This document shows positions 8,305 through 17,166 of a DNA stretch of 64,000 nucleotides, piece after piece. The position numbers were made by a program, and so were the translations under genes. The notes beneath the pieces were generated by a model that saw only the letters and a list, made by a program, of their open reading frames with translations, was not told where the DNA came from and did no database searches. Positions within the stretch are counted from its first letter, which is position 1. The number at the start of each line of letters is the position of its first letter. The stretch is taken from contig MWYY01000060.1 of NCBI GenBank assembly GCA_002050355.1, positions 1 through 64,000 on the forward strand, given 5' to 3'. The DNA comes from Acidobacteria bacterium 28-9 (GTDB taxonomy: Bacteria > Acidobacteriota > Blastocatellia > Pyrinomonadales > Pyrinomonadaceae).

Positions 8305-10338
8305 TTAAGCCGAAGCATTTTCTGGTTCAGCTTTCCTTTCACGCTTCAACCCGCCGATTTGCACGAGACTTTCGCCTTTGATGTTGTTTTTCTCCATTAC
8401 CATTTGCTGATAAAGTTTTCGCATCATCTGCATTTCTTCGGCAGCAGTTTTCGGTCCTTCCATTTCCGGTTTGTCCGGGCGCGAAAGGTCAACTTCATTC
8501 AAAATAAGATTGTGCGTCGGATCGTCTAGACCAACCTCTTTGCCGCGAGCGAAAACTTCGTGGCGACCATGTTCTTTATACCACTGAGCAACAGTTGCAT
8601 TTTGATGCATATGCTCAATGATATTTCTCCAGCCGATTCCTGTGTTATAAGCGCAAAATGAAATCTCGCCTTCCTGCGTGCCGTATGGAATAATGCACAT
8701 TTCGGTACGGCGGAAATCGTAATTAAAGAGGTCTTGAAACCACATTCCAGCGATGAACAGGAAGTTCCAGGGGTCTTTGCGGCGTTTTTCAATGTCTTCC
8801 GCCGTACGCGTGCCGTCAACCTTTCCGTAGTTTTTGCCGGTCAAGCCAAACGACTTATCAAATTTCGCAAAGATTCCGCCGAGCGTTAGGCTGTGCGGCG
8901 CTCCGTATGGATTGTAGTTTTTAAGCAGCGCCAAACCCATCATCATATTTGAAAACCATTTACCGCGATTCGTGTCGGTAATGTGTTTCATATCTTCGAC
9001 GAGATTTGGAATGTTCAGAAACTGCGGAACAGGCGCCATTTCTTTGGTTTCTTTATTAATCATCACGGCGGTTCCGACGCCGCAGTTCGGATGGCAGCCG
9101 CAGGAAACTTGTCCCCAATCGGCTTCCGGTCCGTGAACCAAATCGGCGAAATCGGCAAACGCCCCCATCAAGCTGAGCGGAAACCAATCGCGCGTCGGTT
9201 CTGTAATTCCAACTTGCTTTTGAACATCCTGTGCAAGATGCGAAAGAGTATAACGCTGTTGCAGGCGACGTTGCTCAGTTATGTGTTCGTCGCGCCCAGT
9301 GAATGAAACGGGCTGAAATGACACAAACGAAATCTTTTTCGGATTTTCCAAAGCAAAACGAACAATCGTTCCAACCTGGTCGTTGTTCACGCCGTTAACA
9401 AGAGTGGTAACGAGAACAATGTCAACGCCAGCTTCGTGTAAATTGTTGATGGCGCGAAGTTTCACGTCAAACAAGTTACCAATTTGACGATGTGAGTTAG
9501 CGTCGTTACCGATTCCGTCAAACTGCAAATAAACAAATCGCAACCCGGCTTCCGCGGATTCGCGGCAAAATTCTTTCGATTTCGCAAACTCGATTCCGTT
9601 GGTCGCGGCTTGCACCGAGTTGTAACCAACTTTGCGCGCATAACGGATTGATTCGAGAAAATGCGGTGAAAGCGTCGGCTCGCCGCCTGAATACTGAACT
9701 GACATTTGACGACGCGGTTTAATTGAAATTGCATTGTCGAGAATTTCCTGAACGTCTTCCATCGAAAGTTCATGAACGAAACCGACTTGATTAGCATCCA
9801 TAAAACACGGGTCGCACATCATATTGCAGCGATTTGTCAGGTCAACGGTTAAAACCGCGCCACGTCCGTATTTGATTGTAGAGGAACCATGATTGTGAAG
9901 TTTTTCGTCGTTGTGCGATTGGATGTCGCGCCCCGGAAAGTTTGCTTCAATGTGCTGCAAAAATTTCGAGTCAATAGCCATTAAATCTTCAAAATGCCCG
10001 TGCGTCGCACAATCTTTTATCATCCAGATTTGACCGTCGCGTTCGATTATTTGAGCTTTTATTTCGCCAACTTTTTCGTTAACGAGCAGCGAAACATCCT
10101 GCTTACCACTTAAAATGTCTTCCCGCGCTTCGATAACACAGTTAGGACAAAGCGAGTCGGTCGTTCGCGGAAAACCAAGCGTTGGTTTTGTTTTCTGCCA
10201 AGACTTAAGCAGCGGTTTATCCGACCATTTCGGAGTAAATGAAGGATTAGGTTTGTGTTGGTTAACAGATTTGATTGCTTTGAAAACTCCGCTTGCAACA
10301 TATGTCAAACTTTTCTCAAGGTGTTTTATAGGTCTCAT
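8305..10338 (-). CDS. Radical SAM protein of the tetraether/membrane-spanning lipid synthase (Tes-like) type
   Basis: 677 residues. An N-terminal Cys module ('DSLCPNC', Cys64 and Cys67; 'DCATHGHFED', Cys110) is followed by a radical SAM core with CxxxCxxC (Cys171, 175, 178) in 'DLTNRCNMMCDPC', the 'QYSGGEPTLSPHF' motif, 'VYLQFDG' and 'VSFQPVSFTGR'. This order and wording match the family of archaeal Tes (MJ0619-like), which couples lipid tails to make membrane-spanning lipids; bacterial relatives are proposed to make membrane-spanning fatty acids. More Cys clusters follow ('CGCHPNC'). Acidobacteria are known for iso-diabolic acid, so this role fits, but the substrate is inferred. The gene stands alone, with a terminator downstream and a long leader upstream. 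Confidence 0.8.
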   Translation of the reverse strand: MRPIKHLEKSLTYVASGVFKAIKSVNQHKPNPSFTPKWSDKPLLKSWQKTKPTLGFPRTTDSLCPNCVIEAREDILSGKQDVSLLVNEKVGEIKAQIIERDGQIWMIKDCATHGHFEDLMAIDSKFLQHIEANFPGRDIQSHNDEKLHNHGSSTIKYGRGAVLTVDLTNRCNMMCDPCFMDANQVGFVHELSMEDVQEILDNAISIKPRRQMSVQYSGGEPTLSPHFLESIRYARKVGYNSVQAATNGIEFAKSKEFCRESAEAGLRFVYLQFDGIGNDANSHRQIGNLFDVKLRAINNLHEAGVDIVLVTTLVNGVNNDQVGTIVRFALENPKKISFVSFQPVSFTGRDEHITEQRRLQQRYTLSHLAQDVQKQVGITEPTRDWFPLSLMGAFADFADLVHGPEADWGQVSCGCHPNCGVGTAVMINKETKEMAPVPQFLNIPNLVEDMKHITDTNRGKWFSNMMMGLALLKNYNPYGAPHSLTLGGIFAKFDKSFGLTGKNYGKVDGTRTAEDIEKRRKDPWNFLFIAGMWFQDLFNYDFRRTEMCIIPYGTQEGEISFCAYNTGIGWRNIIEHMHQNATVAQWYKEHGRHEVFARGKEVGLDDPTHNLILNEVDLSRPDKPEMEGPKTAAEEMQMMRKLYQQMVMEKNNIKGESLVQIGGLKRERKAEPENASA

Positions 10339-11064
10339 GATTTTTCTCCAAGTAAATAATACTTTGAAAAATATCTTTCTGGATTGTTTTCAAAGTTTTC
10401 TTAAAAAATACAGCTATCTCTGCGTGTTTAATGGTAGATATAGGATTTGTGTAATAAACAATTAATAATTCTCTTACAAATCATTTGTTATTGAATAGCA
10501 AAAAATGTGCCACTTAGCCTTTTTTGTTAATTAACTCATAATAAAGGTTTTATTAATTAAAAGTTCAAAAGCCCAATGCAAGTAATTTGTATTATTTTGC
10601 CCCAAATTAAATAATTTCTGCTCAATAGGAGATTATGACACATTAAAATTCCGGTTTTTTGTGCATCAAAAATTAGCTCTCAGTTTTTACTTTAAACCAA
10701 CGCTTAACAAATTTTCACAGATTAAACTATAATCTAAAAAGATAACCAAGGATTATCGGATAAATAAAGTGCAAATTAATTATTCGGATTTTAGTTCACT
10801 ATTTGTTCACATTTAAGCACTTACCTTATTGGTTACTTTAAGCAAATTCTGTAAACCTGGTAAATAAAGACGTTAAAGAACAAAAAAAGATCTTTACACA
10901 ATTTTTTTACTTATGCTAAAGTCAATCTCACCTTATGACAAGAAATTATAAATAATTTCAATTTGTCATTTCTGACTCATATATTACGAAGTTTTAGAAC
11001 TTAGAGCTTTATAAAGACTTTATTAATTGTAAAAGTCAAAATTTTCCTTCCTTTATTTGCTTAT
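10339..11064. other. 726-bp AT-rich intergenic region without genes
   Basis: This divergent spacer lies between the Tes-like gene (-) and the phosphohexomutase gene (+). I see no convincing reading frame on either strand. It is strongly AT-rich, with a short inverted repeat around TTAATTAA (about 10530-10560), and must hold both promoters. A small RNA cannot be excluded, but nothing in the sequence supports one. Confidence 0.6.
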
Positions 11065-12456
11065 ATGTCTATTCGCTTCGGAACGTCGGGTTGGAGGGCA
11101 ATTATCGCTGACGAGTTTAATTTTGTAAACGTCAGACTTGTAACTGAAGGAATTTGTAGTTATTTGAATCAGATTTTATGTGATAACCCAGCGACTTTAA
11201 TCATCGGACATGATTCGCGGTTTATGGGTGAGAAATTTGCCGGAATCGCCGCTGAAATTGCTAAACAAAAGGGTTTTCGCGTTTTGCTTTGTCAAAACCC
11301 GACGCCGACGCCGACGATTTCGCATGCTATCAGAATTGAAAAAGCCTTGGGCGGAATAAATTTTACCGCATCGCATAATCCGCCAGAATATCAAGGCATT
11401 AAATTCTCGACGGCAGATGGTGCGCCGGCATTGCCGGAAGTAACAGAACAAATAGAAGAATTTGTTCAAAACAAATCGAAAGCTGCAGAAAAAGACGGTG
11501 GTTCGATTGAAGAGTATGATGCGCGTCCGAACTATTTGGACGATTTGAAAACTAAAATTCGCTTTGACCAAATCGCTGCTGCAAAAGGCAGATATGCTTA
11601 CGACGCACTTTGGGGAACCGGTCGCGGTTATCTTGATAAAATCTTGCGCGACAATGGCTTGCAAGTTAAAACTATACATGATTGGCGTGACGTAACTTTC
11701 GGCGGACGCTCACCCGAGCCAGGCGAGGAACATCTTGACGAACTTCGTCAGGCGGTTACCTCAAAAGGTTTGTCGCTCGGACTTACAACAGACGGTGATG
11801 GCGACAGGTTCGGAGTAATTGACAGCAACGGCGCGTTTATCTCGCCAAACGAATTGATTGCCCTGCTTTCGGATTATTTAGCTGAAAGCCGAGGATGGAC
11901 GCAAGGCATTGCACGGAGCGTCGCAACAACGCATCTGGTTGACAGAGTTGCCGAAAATCGCGGTTTGAAATTGTATGAGACGCCGGTTGGTTTTAAGTTT
12001 ATCGGCGAGTTGATAAATAAGGGCGAGATTATTTTAGGCGGTGAAGAATCGGCGGGTCTTTCCATCAAAGGACATTACCCCGAAAAAGACGGCATTTTAG
12101 CTTGTCTTTTGGCGGCGGAAGCAGTTGCCGCACGCGGTAAAAGTTTGACTGAACAGTTAAACGAACTTTACAGCCGCGTCGGAAAACTCGAATCAGGTCG
12201 TATCGGGGTCAAATTAACCGATGAAGTCGCAAAAAATTTGAAAGAAAAGCTCGCGCAAGAACCGTCGGAAATCGCGGGTCGAAAAATTGAAAAGATAAAT
12301 CGGATAGATGGTGTGAAGTTTATTTTTGCAGACGGCAGCTGGATGCTGATGCGCCCATCAGGAACAGAACCGTTGGTTAGAATTTACGCAGAAAGCGAAA
12401 ACACGAATGATTTGGAGGTGTTACTTGAGCAAGGTCGCAGTTACTTATTGGCATAA
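11065..12456 (+). CDS. Phosphoglucomutase/phosphomannomutase family protein
   Basis: 463 residues, the alpha-D-phosphohexomutase length. All four family signatures are present in order: the phospho-serine loop 'TASHNPPEYQG', the metal-binding loop 'TDGDGDRFG', the sugar-specificity loop 'GGEESAG' and the phosphate-binding 'MRPSGTEPLVRIY'. It interconverts 1- and 6-phosphates of glucose or mannose for glycogen, cell-wall or polysaccharide synthesis. GEESAG in the sugar loop is usual for PGM/PMM rather than GlmM, but I cannot fix the substrate. An FtsB/FtsL-like gene follows after 16 bp. Confidence 0.93.
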   Translation: MSIRFGTSGWRAIIADEFNFVNVRLVTEGICSYLNQILCDNPATLIIGHDSRFMGEKFAGIAAEIAKQKGFRVLLCQNPTPTPTISHAIRIEKALGGINFTASHNPPEYQGIKFSTADGAPALPEVTEQIEEFVQNKSKAAEKDGGSIEEYDARPNYLDDLKTKIRFDQIAAAKGRYAYDALWGTGRGYLDKILRDNGLQVKTIHDWRDVTFGGRSPEPGEEHLDELRQAVTSKGLSLGLTTDGDGDRFGVIDSNGAFISPNELIALLSDYLAESRGWTQGIARSVATTHLVDRVAENRGLKLYETPVGFKFIGELINKGEIILGGEESAGLSIKGHYPEKDGILACLLAAEAVAARGKSLTEQLNELYSRVGKLESGRIGVKLTDEVAKNLKEKLAQEPSEIAGRKIEKINRIDGVKFIFADGSWMLMRPSGTEPLVRIYAESENTNDLEVLLEQGRSYLLA

Positions 12457-12472
12457 TACACAAACGATTTCG

Positions 12473-12790
12473 ATGCCCGTCAGAGATCGAGTCGAAACCG
12501 CTGTAAAAGGCGGCGAGAGCGTAACCCCGCAGTGGTTAGTGTTTGCCGTTATCACATCGATGACGCTGATGCTCTGTATAGCGATAAATCTTCGTGCTTA
12601 TTCGATAATGAACACTGAAGCGCAGCAGAATGAACGCTTAAACACGGAAATTGAACAAATGACCAATGAAAATTTGGCAATTCAAGAAGAGATACATAAT
12701 TTGAAAACCGACTCGCGCGCCATTGAGCGCGAAGCCAGAAAAATCGGTATGAGTCGTCCGAATAAAAAAGATTTTGTGCCGGTCAATTAA
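12473..12790 (+). CDS. FtsB/FtsL-like cell-division membrane protein
   Basis: 105 residues from the ATG at 12473. The longer frame upstream overlaps the mutase gene and is unlikely. A short cytoplasmic N-terminus is followed by one membrane helix (about 22-42) and a coiled coil rich in Glu, Gln and Asn ending in 'EREARKIGM'. This is the architecture of septum-formation proteins of the FtsB/DivIC/FtsL type, which link FtsQ to the septal synthase in the periplasm. The exact subfamily cannot be settled from sequence alone. Confidence 0.75.
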   Translation: MPVRDRVETAVKGGESVTPQWLVFAVITSMTLMLCIAINLRAYSIMNTEAQQNERLNTEIEQMTNENLAIQEEIHNLKTDSRAIEREARKIGMSRPNKKDFVPVN

Positions 12791-12891
12791 CTTGCGGAGA
12801 GTTTTCACCGACACAATTTGCCTGTCCCCTGATAATCCGCCTTTCGCCTATCAGTTCCGTTTTGCCTACAGTTTAGCCTTCCGCCAAAACC

Positions 12892-12930
12892 GCGGCTTGT
12901 GTTTCCCGAACACAAGCCGCACTTCTTTTT
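12892..12930 (+). terminator. Strong intrinsic terminator
   Basis: A perfect 12-bp GC-rich stem (12892-12903 with 12909-12920), a 5-nt loop and a T-rich tail ending in TTTTT. It ends the mutase/FtsB-like transcription unit. Confidence 0.88.
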
Positions 12931-12951
12931 AAGTTACGAATCAAGCCCAAT

Positions 12952-12985
12952 ATTTACCATTTATCATTCATCAATTACCATTGAG
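12952..12985. repeat. Degenerate ATTTACC-type heptamer tract
   Basis: Several imperfect copies of a heptamer of the type ACCATTT or TCATTCA lie directly upstream of the deacetylase start. This belongs to a dispersed family also seen near 15.0, 27.5, 45.0 and 46.8 kb. Confidence 0.55.
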
Positions 12986-12988
12986 TAA

Positions 12989-13921
12989 ATGAGCAGTTAC
13001 AGAATATTTTATTCGCCTTATTATTACGCTGACATTGGCGAAGGACACGTTTTTCCGATAAAAAAATTTGAACTTGTCAGAGATAAATTATTGGCGGAAG
13101 AAACATTGTCTTCATCTGAAATTGTCGAACCGCAGCCTGCAGAAATCGAAGACGTTTTGCTCATTCACACCAAAGATTACGTATCACGGCTTCGCGGCGG
13201 AACTTTGACGGCGAAAGAAGTCCGCAAACTCGGTCTGCCCTGGTCGCAATCGCTCGTGAGACGCTCGTTTCTTGCAACTTCCGGCACAATCAATGCGGCA
13301 AAACACGCTTTAGAGACGGGCGTTTCTTCAAATCTCGCCGGAGGCACGCATCATGCTTTTCCCGACCGAGGCGAAGGTTTTTGCGTTTTAAATGATGTCG
13401 CTGTTGCTGTTCGAGTTTTGCAGAGAGAAAATTTAGCCGAAAAGTTTCTAATCGTTGATTGCGACGTACATCAAGGCAACGGCACGGCTTTTATCTTTAA
13501 AGACGACCAGAGCGTTTTTACTTTTTCGATACACGGCGCGAAAAATTATCCGCTTTTCAAAGAAATTTCCAATCTCGACATTGAATTGCCGGATAAAACA
13601 TCAGACAAAGAATACCTAGAAACATTAAACGAAGCGTTGCCGCGCGTTTTTCTGCACAATCCCGACATCGTTTTTTATCTCGGCGGCGCAGACCCGTTTG
13701 AGCAAGACAAACTCGGACGGCTCGGTTTGACGATTGAAGGATTGCGCGCAAGAGACAAAACTGTTTTGAAATTTGCCAAACAGCGCGAAGTTCCGATTGT
13801 AACCGTGATGAGCGGCGGTTACGCTCTGGATATAAATGATACGGTTGAAATTCACTGCAACACGATTCGCGCGGTGAAAGAGATTTTTGCAGAATCGCAA
13901 ACACAAAACGCATTTGCTTAG
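12989..13921 (+). CDS. Histone deacetylase-family (acetoin utilisation-like) deacetylase
   Basis: 310 residues, a single HDAC-fold domain. Catalytic and zinc-site motifs are visible: 'GGTHHAF' (His pair), 'DCDVHQGNGT' (Asp-x-His zinc ligands) and 'GGADPFEQDKLGRLGLT' (Asp ligand), then 'MSGGYA'. Bacterial members remove acetyl groups from proteins, polyamines or small molecules. The pattern is nearest to class IV/HDAC11-like proteins. It stands alone and converges with the Nudix gene. Confidence 0.9.
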   Translation: MSSYRIFYSPYYYADIGEGHVFPIKKFELVRDKLLAEETLSSSEIVEPQPAEIEDVLLIHTKDYVSRLRGGTLTAKEVRKLGLPWSQSLVRRSFLATSGTINAAKHALETGVSSNLAGGTHHAFPDRGEGFCVLNDVAVAVRVLQRENLAEKFLIVDCDVHQGNGTAFIFKDDQSVFTFSIHGAKNYPLFKEISNLDIELPDKTSDKEYLETLNEALPRVFLHNPDIVFYLGGADPFEQDKLGRLGLTIEGLRARDKTVLKFAKQREVPIVTVMSGGYALDINDTVEIHCNTIRAVKEIFAESQTQNAFA

Positions 13922-13937
13922 ATTTATCAGAAATTTT

Positions 13938-14429
13938 TCAGGAAATTGGAAAACCGTTTTTCGATAATTCCGAAATTAGTTTGACTGCTTTTTCAACTAC
14001 GTTTTTTTCACTCTTAAAAGCCAGAATTCTTAAGGCTTCGTCCGTCTTTACCCAACGTGCTTCGGCAACTTCAAAATCGTGATCTGCGACATTGCCGCTC
14101 GTATAACGCAGCAGGAAAAAGTGTACGAGTTTGTGAAACCGTACGCGCTCGCCGCGATTGTCGCCGACATACCAATACTCAATTGTTTCAATTTCAGACA
14201 ACAGTTCGGTTTCGATTCCGGCTTCTTCGCGCACTTCGCGCAGCGCGGCGATTTCCGGCGTTTCACCTTTATCAATGATTCCTTTCGGCAATTGCCAGCG
14301 CAAACCGGGTTTTGCCGAAATTATAGCAACTTCAAAATCAGAACCGCTTTGACGAAAAGCCACGCCGCCAGCAGAAATTTGTTCGACCGTCCGAAGTTTT
14401 GCAGATTTATTTGGTTTCTCGTCGTTCAT
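13938..14429 (-). CDS. Nudix hydrolase
   Basis: 163 residues with a complete Nudix box, G-x5-E-x7-REVREEAGI, in 'GIIDKGETPEIAALREVREE'. The surrounding sequence ('WQLPKG', and 'HFFLLRY' later) resembles Ap4A or nucleotide-sugar hydrolases. It would cleave a nucleoside diphosphate linked to another moiety, using magnesium bound by the Nudix glutamates. The start overlaps the stop of the upstream TlpA-like gene by 4 bases (ATGA), so the two are translationally coupled. Confidence 0.92.
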   Translation of the reverse strand: MNDEKPNKSAKLRTVEQISAGGVAFRQSGSDFEVAIISAKPGLRWQLPKGIIDKGETPEIAALREVREEAGIETELLSEIETIEYWYVGDNRGERVRFHKLVHFFLLRYTSGNVADHDFEVAEARWVKTDEALRILAFKSEKNVVEKAVKLISELSKNGFPIS

Positions 14430-14989
14430 TGATTTACGGCTTGCTCGATTGTTTTGTCTAAATCGTATTTCGTTTTCAAATCAAAACCCACGAATTTACG
14501 AAGAAGTTTGCCGTCGCGGTCAAAAACGGCAGTTTGCGGAATATCATTGCGGTCGGCAAAAATGAAACGCATCAATTCGTCTTCTGGCGAAGCAAGCGAA
14601 TAATTTATTTTCAAACGCTCGGCAAAAGCGGGAACTTTCAGACGGTCTTCGTCGTCGCCGACGTGCAGCCCGACGATTTGCAGATTTTTCGCGCCGTGTT
14701 TGGTTTGCAGCTCGTTCAAATGCGGAATTTCTTCCAGACACGGCGGGCAATATGTCGCCCAAAAATCCAGAACGATAACCTTTCCTTTCAATTCGCCGAG
14801 TTTTTGCGGTTCACCGTCGAAACTCGTCCAAGTCATTTCCGCTAAAGGTTTTGACGGCGGCAAATTTTTTTGCCGAACGTCGTTTATCGAAACTGGTTTA
14901 TTGGAAACCGAAACCGGCGCGGCTGCGGGGCGACACGCTAAGCCAAGTAATAAATAAAAGGTAAAGAGTAAAAAGTAAAAAAACTTCAT
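14426..14989 (-). CDS. TlpA-like thioredoxin-fold lipoprotein
   Basis: 187 residues. A Phe/Leu-rich signal segment (4-18) ends in a lipobox 'LGLAC' (Cys19), so it is probably a lipid-anchored periplasmic protein. The thioredoxin domain carries 'WATYCPPC' (Cys81 and Cys84) and a cis-Pro segment ('IPQTAVF'). TlpA/ResA-type proteins reduce disulfides in the periplasm, for example in cytochrome maturation. The signal-peptide codons are nearly all TTT/TTA/TAC, in line with the heptamer-like AT tract next to it. It is coupled to the Nudix gene. Confidence 0.88.
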   Translation of the reverse strand: MKFFYFLLFTFYLLLGLACRPAAAPVSVSNKPVSINDVRQKNLPPSKPLAEMTWTSFDGEPQKLGELKGKVIVLDFWATYCPPCLEEIPHLNELQTKHGAKNLQIVGLHVGDDEDRLKVPAFAERLKINYSLASPEDELMRFIFADRNDIPQTAVFDRDGKLLRKFVGFDLKTKYDLDKTIEQAVNQ

Positions 14990-14990
14990 A

Positions 14991-15076
14991 AAAAGTAAAT
15001 GGTAAATGGTTAATCGCTAATTGTAAAAGAAACTTTTCCGGCATTTACCATTTACCATTTACCATTTACCATTTAC
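14991..15076. repeat. Inverted heptamer repeat (GTAAATG / CATTTAC)
   Basis: The left arm has about two to three copies of GTAAATG; the right arm has five tandem copies of the complementary ACCATTT unit. The arms can pair, giving a long AT-rich hairpin between divergent genes. The right arm runs up to the GTG start of the nifU-like gene. Confidence 0.8.
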
Positions 15077-15078
15077 GG

Positions 15079-15666
15079 GTGAAATTTTATCCCGCGAAAA
15101 TCAACGAAAAATTCGAGCGTCCGCAAAATATCGGTGAAGCGGCGAGCGCAAATGCTGTCGGGGCAAGCGCGAGCTTCGCTTGCGGCACGTTTGTCAAACT
15201 TTTTTTGCGGATTGAAAAAGACTCGAAACAAATCGTCGAAGCCAAATTCAAGACAAGCGGCTGCGGTTTTATGATTGCGGCAGCTGAAACTCTGTGCGAG
15301 AAAATCAAGGGCAGAAAACTTGTCGAGCTACACGGTTTAGACAAAAGCGTTTTGCAGAGGGAAATTGAAATTGAATTGGACGAATTTCCGGCGCATCGGG
15401 CGCATTGTTTAAAAGTTTGTCTCGAAGCATTGCAGACGGCATTCTTGAATTTTCGTACTGCGCAAATTGAAGAATTTGCAGGCGAAAAGGCTTTAATCTG
15501 CACTTGTTTCGGTATCTCGGAAGAGACAGTTGAAATTTTGGTTAAAGATAAATTACTCGAAACCGTCGAAGAAGTTTCCGACGCATGTCGTGCGGGCAGA
15601 GGCTGTGGTTCGTGTCAGCCGCTGATTCAGGATATTATTGATGTCGTTTGGCGTGAACGAATTTGA
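15079..15666 (+). CDS. NifU-like Fe-S scaffold fused to a BFD-like [2Fe-2S] domain
   Basis: 195 residues starting at GTG 15079, directly after the repeat. Residues 1-125 match the IscU/NifU scaffold, with the three cluster-binding cysteines at 35 ('FACGTF'), 62 ('SGCGF') and 110 ('AHC'). Residues 139-185 match a bacterioferritin-associated-ferredoxin (BFD)-like [2Fe-2S] domain ('CTCFGIS', 'CRAGRGCGSC'). This is the NifU N-terminal plus middle-domain layout without the C-terminal Nfu domain. It probably assembles Fe-S clusters in the cytoplasm; complex I, later in the window, is a large consumer. No cysteine desulfurase is adjacent. Confidence 0.88.
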   Translation: MKFYPAKINEKFERPQNIGEAASANAVGASASFACGTFVKLFLRIEKDSKQIVEAKFKTSGCGFMIAAAETLCEKIKGRKLVELHGLDKSVLQREIEIELDEFPAHRAHCLKVCLEALQTAFLNFRTAQIEEFAGEKALICTCFGISEETVEILVKDKLLETVEEVSDACRAGRGCGSCQPLIQDIIDVVWRERI

Positions 15667-15756
15667 AAAGTTTTTTACCGAACAAATTAAAGTGATATAA
15701 TTCTGAAGTCGGATTTTAAGACATAGATTTTTTTACAAAAACAACGGCAATAAAAA

Positions 15757-17118
15757 ATGGACGCCTCCTTTAGTAATATCTTATTTTTTTTCGCAACCGA
15801 ACCCGCAACCGCTCTAGAACCGGAATCCTGGCTTTCAATCGCTCTCAAAATTTTTTCAGTAATCGTGTTGGTTTTCATAAACGGTTTTTTCGTCGCGGCG
15901 GAATTTGCCTTTGTCGGTGTGCGCCGCTCGCGCGTCGAAGCGCTTGCCGAAGAAGGAAACAAAAGCGCGAAACGTCTTCTTGGCTTGCTCGATAATCTCA
16001 ACGCTTATCTTTCGGCTTCGCAGCTCGGCATCACGCTCGCCTCGCTCGGTTTAGGCGCGCTCGGCGAGCCGGTCGTCGAAGCCATTCTCGGTGATGCGTT
16101 AAACAGTTTGCCCGAATCGATGCGGCACTTCGTTTCATACGGTATCGCGTTTGCCATAGTTACAACTCTACATATTGTCTTAGGCGAACAAGCTCCGAAA
16201 CTCGTCGGCTTGTCGATTGCCGAAAAAGTGGCGATGGCGACTGCTCTGCCGATGCAGATTTTCTATAAAATTTTCAAACCCTTTATTCATGTGCTCGATT
16301 GGGCAAGCGCGAAAACGGTCAATCTTTTCGGTTTCCACGCGACGAGCGAACACGCTTCTATATACACGGAAGAAGAAATCCGCCAACTGATAAAAGTTTC
16401 TGAAGAAAGCGGACACCTTAACAAAGAGGAGCGGCGGCTTATCAATCAGGTTTTCGAGTTTTCGGAGACAACTGTCAAAGAAGCGATGATTCCGCGCACG
16501 GAAATCGTCGGTATTCAGGCAACTTCGACGCTCGAAGAAATTGCTCTTGCTTTTCACCAGCACGGTTATTCGCGTCTTCCGGTTTATCGCGGCTCGCTCG
16601 ATGAAATTGCGGGCGTTATCCACAGCAAAGATGTGATGAGTTATCTGCTGCGCCCTAAATCTTTCCGCCTTGAGAAAGTTTTGCAAAAGCCGATTTATAT
16701 TGTCGATACAGCGCGGCTCGACGACGTTTTGCGCCAGATGCAGCGCGGCAAAGCACATTTCGGTTTTGTCGTTGACGAACACGGCGGCGTCGAAGGAATT
16801 ATCACGCTCGAAGACCTTTTGGAGGAAATCGTCGGCGACATTTCCGACGAACACGACGAAGAAGTCAACGAACAAATCAAACCCGAACCGGACGGAAGTT
16901 TCACGCTTGATGGAAATCTCGCCGTGCGCGACCTCAATCGCCGTCTGAGTTTGAATTTGCCGGTTTCAGAAGGTTATACAACCGTTGCCGGATTTTTGAT
17001 GAGCGAGTCGGGACAAATTTTGAACGAAGGCGAAACAGTAGCTTTTAACGGACATATTTTCCAAATTAAAAAAGTCGATAAACGCCGTATTTTGAAAGTG
17101 CGTATGGAAAATTCGTAA
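15757..17118 (+). CDS. CNNM/CorC-HlyC family membrane protein with CBS pair
   Basis: 453 residues. The N-terminal DUF21/CNNM domain has about four membrane helices (about 28-175), followed by a tandem CBS domain (about 215-340, 'EAMIPRTEIVGI' and 'GIITLEDLLEEIVGDI') and a C-terminal CorC/HlyC domain. The family is linked to magnesium or cobalt efflux; the older name hemolysin is misleading. It is monocistronic or followed by the cyclophilin gene 48 bp later. Confidence 0.9.
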   Translation: MDASFSNILFFFATEPATALEPESWLSIALKIFSVIVLVFINGFFVAAEFAFVGVRRSRVEALAEEGNKSAKRLLGLLDNLNAYLSASQLGITLASLGLGALGEPVVEAILGDALNSLPESMRHFVSYGIAFAIVTTLHIVLGEQAPKLVGLSIAEKVAMATALPMQIFYKIFKPFIHVLDWASAKTVNLFGFHATSEHASIYTEEEIRQLIKVSEESGHLNKEERRLINQVFEFSETTVKEAMIPRTEIVGIQATSTLEEIALAFHQHGYSRLPVYRGSLDEIAGVIHSKDVMSYLLRPKSFRLEKVLQKPIYIVDTARLDDVLRQMQRGKAHFGFVVDEHGGVEGIITLEDLLEEIVGDISDEHDEEVNEQIKPEPDGSFTLDGNLAVRDLNRRLSLNLPVSEGYTTVAGFLMSESGQILNEGETVAFNGHIFQIKKVDKRRILKVRMENS

Positions 17119-17166
17119 GAAAACGCCTATTTTTGAATTGTTTTGTTGAGGTAAAAGAAAAATAAA

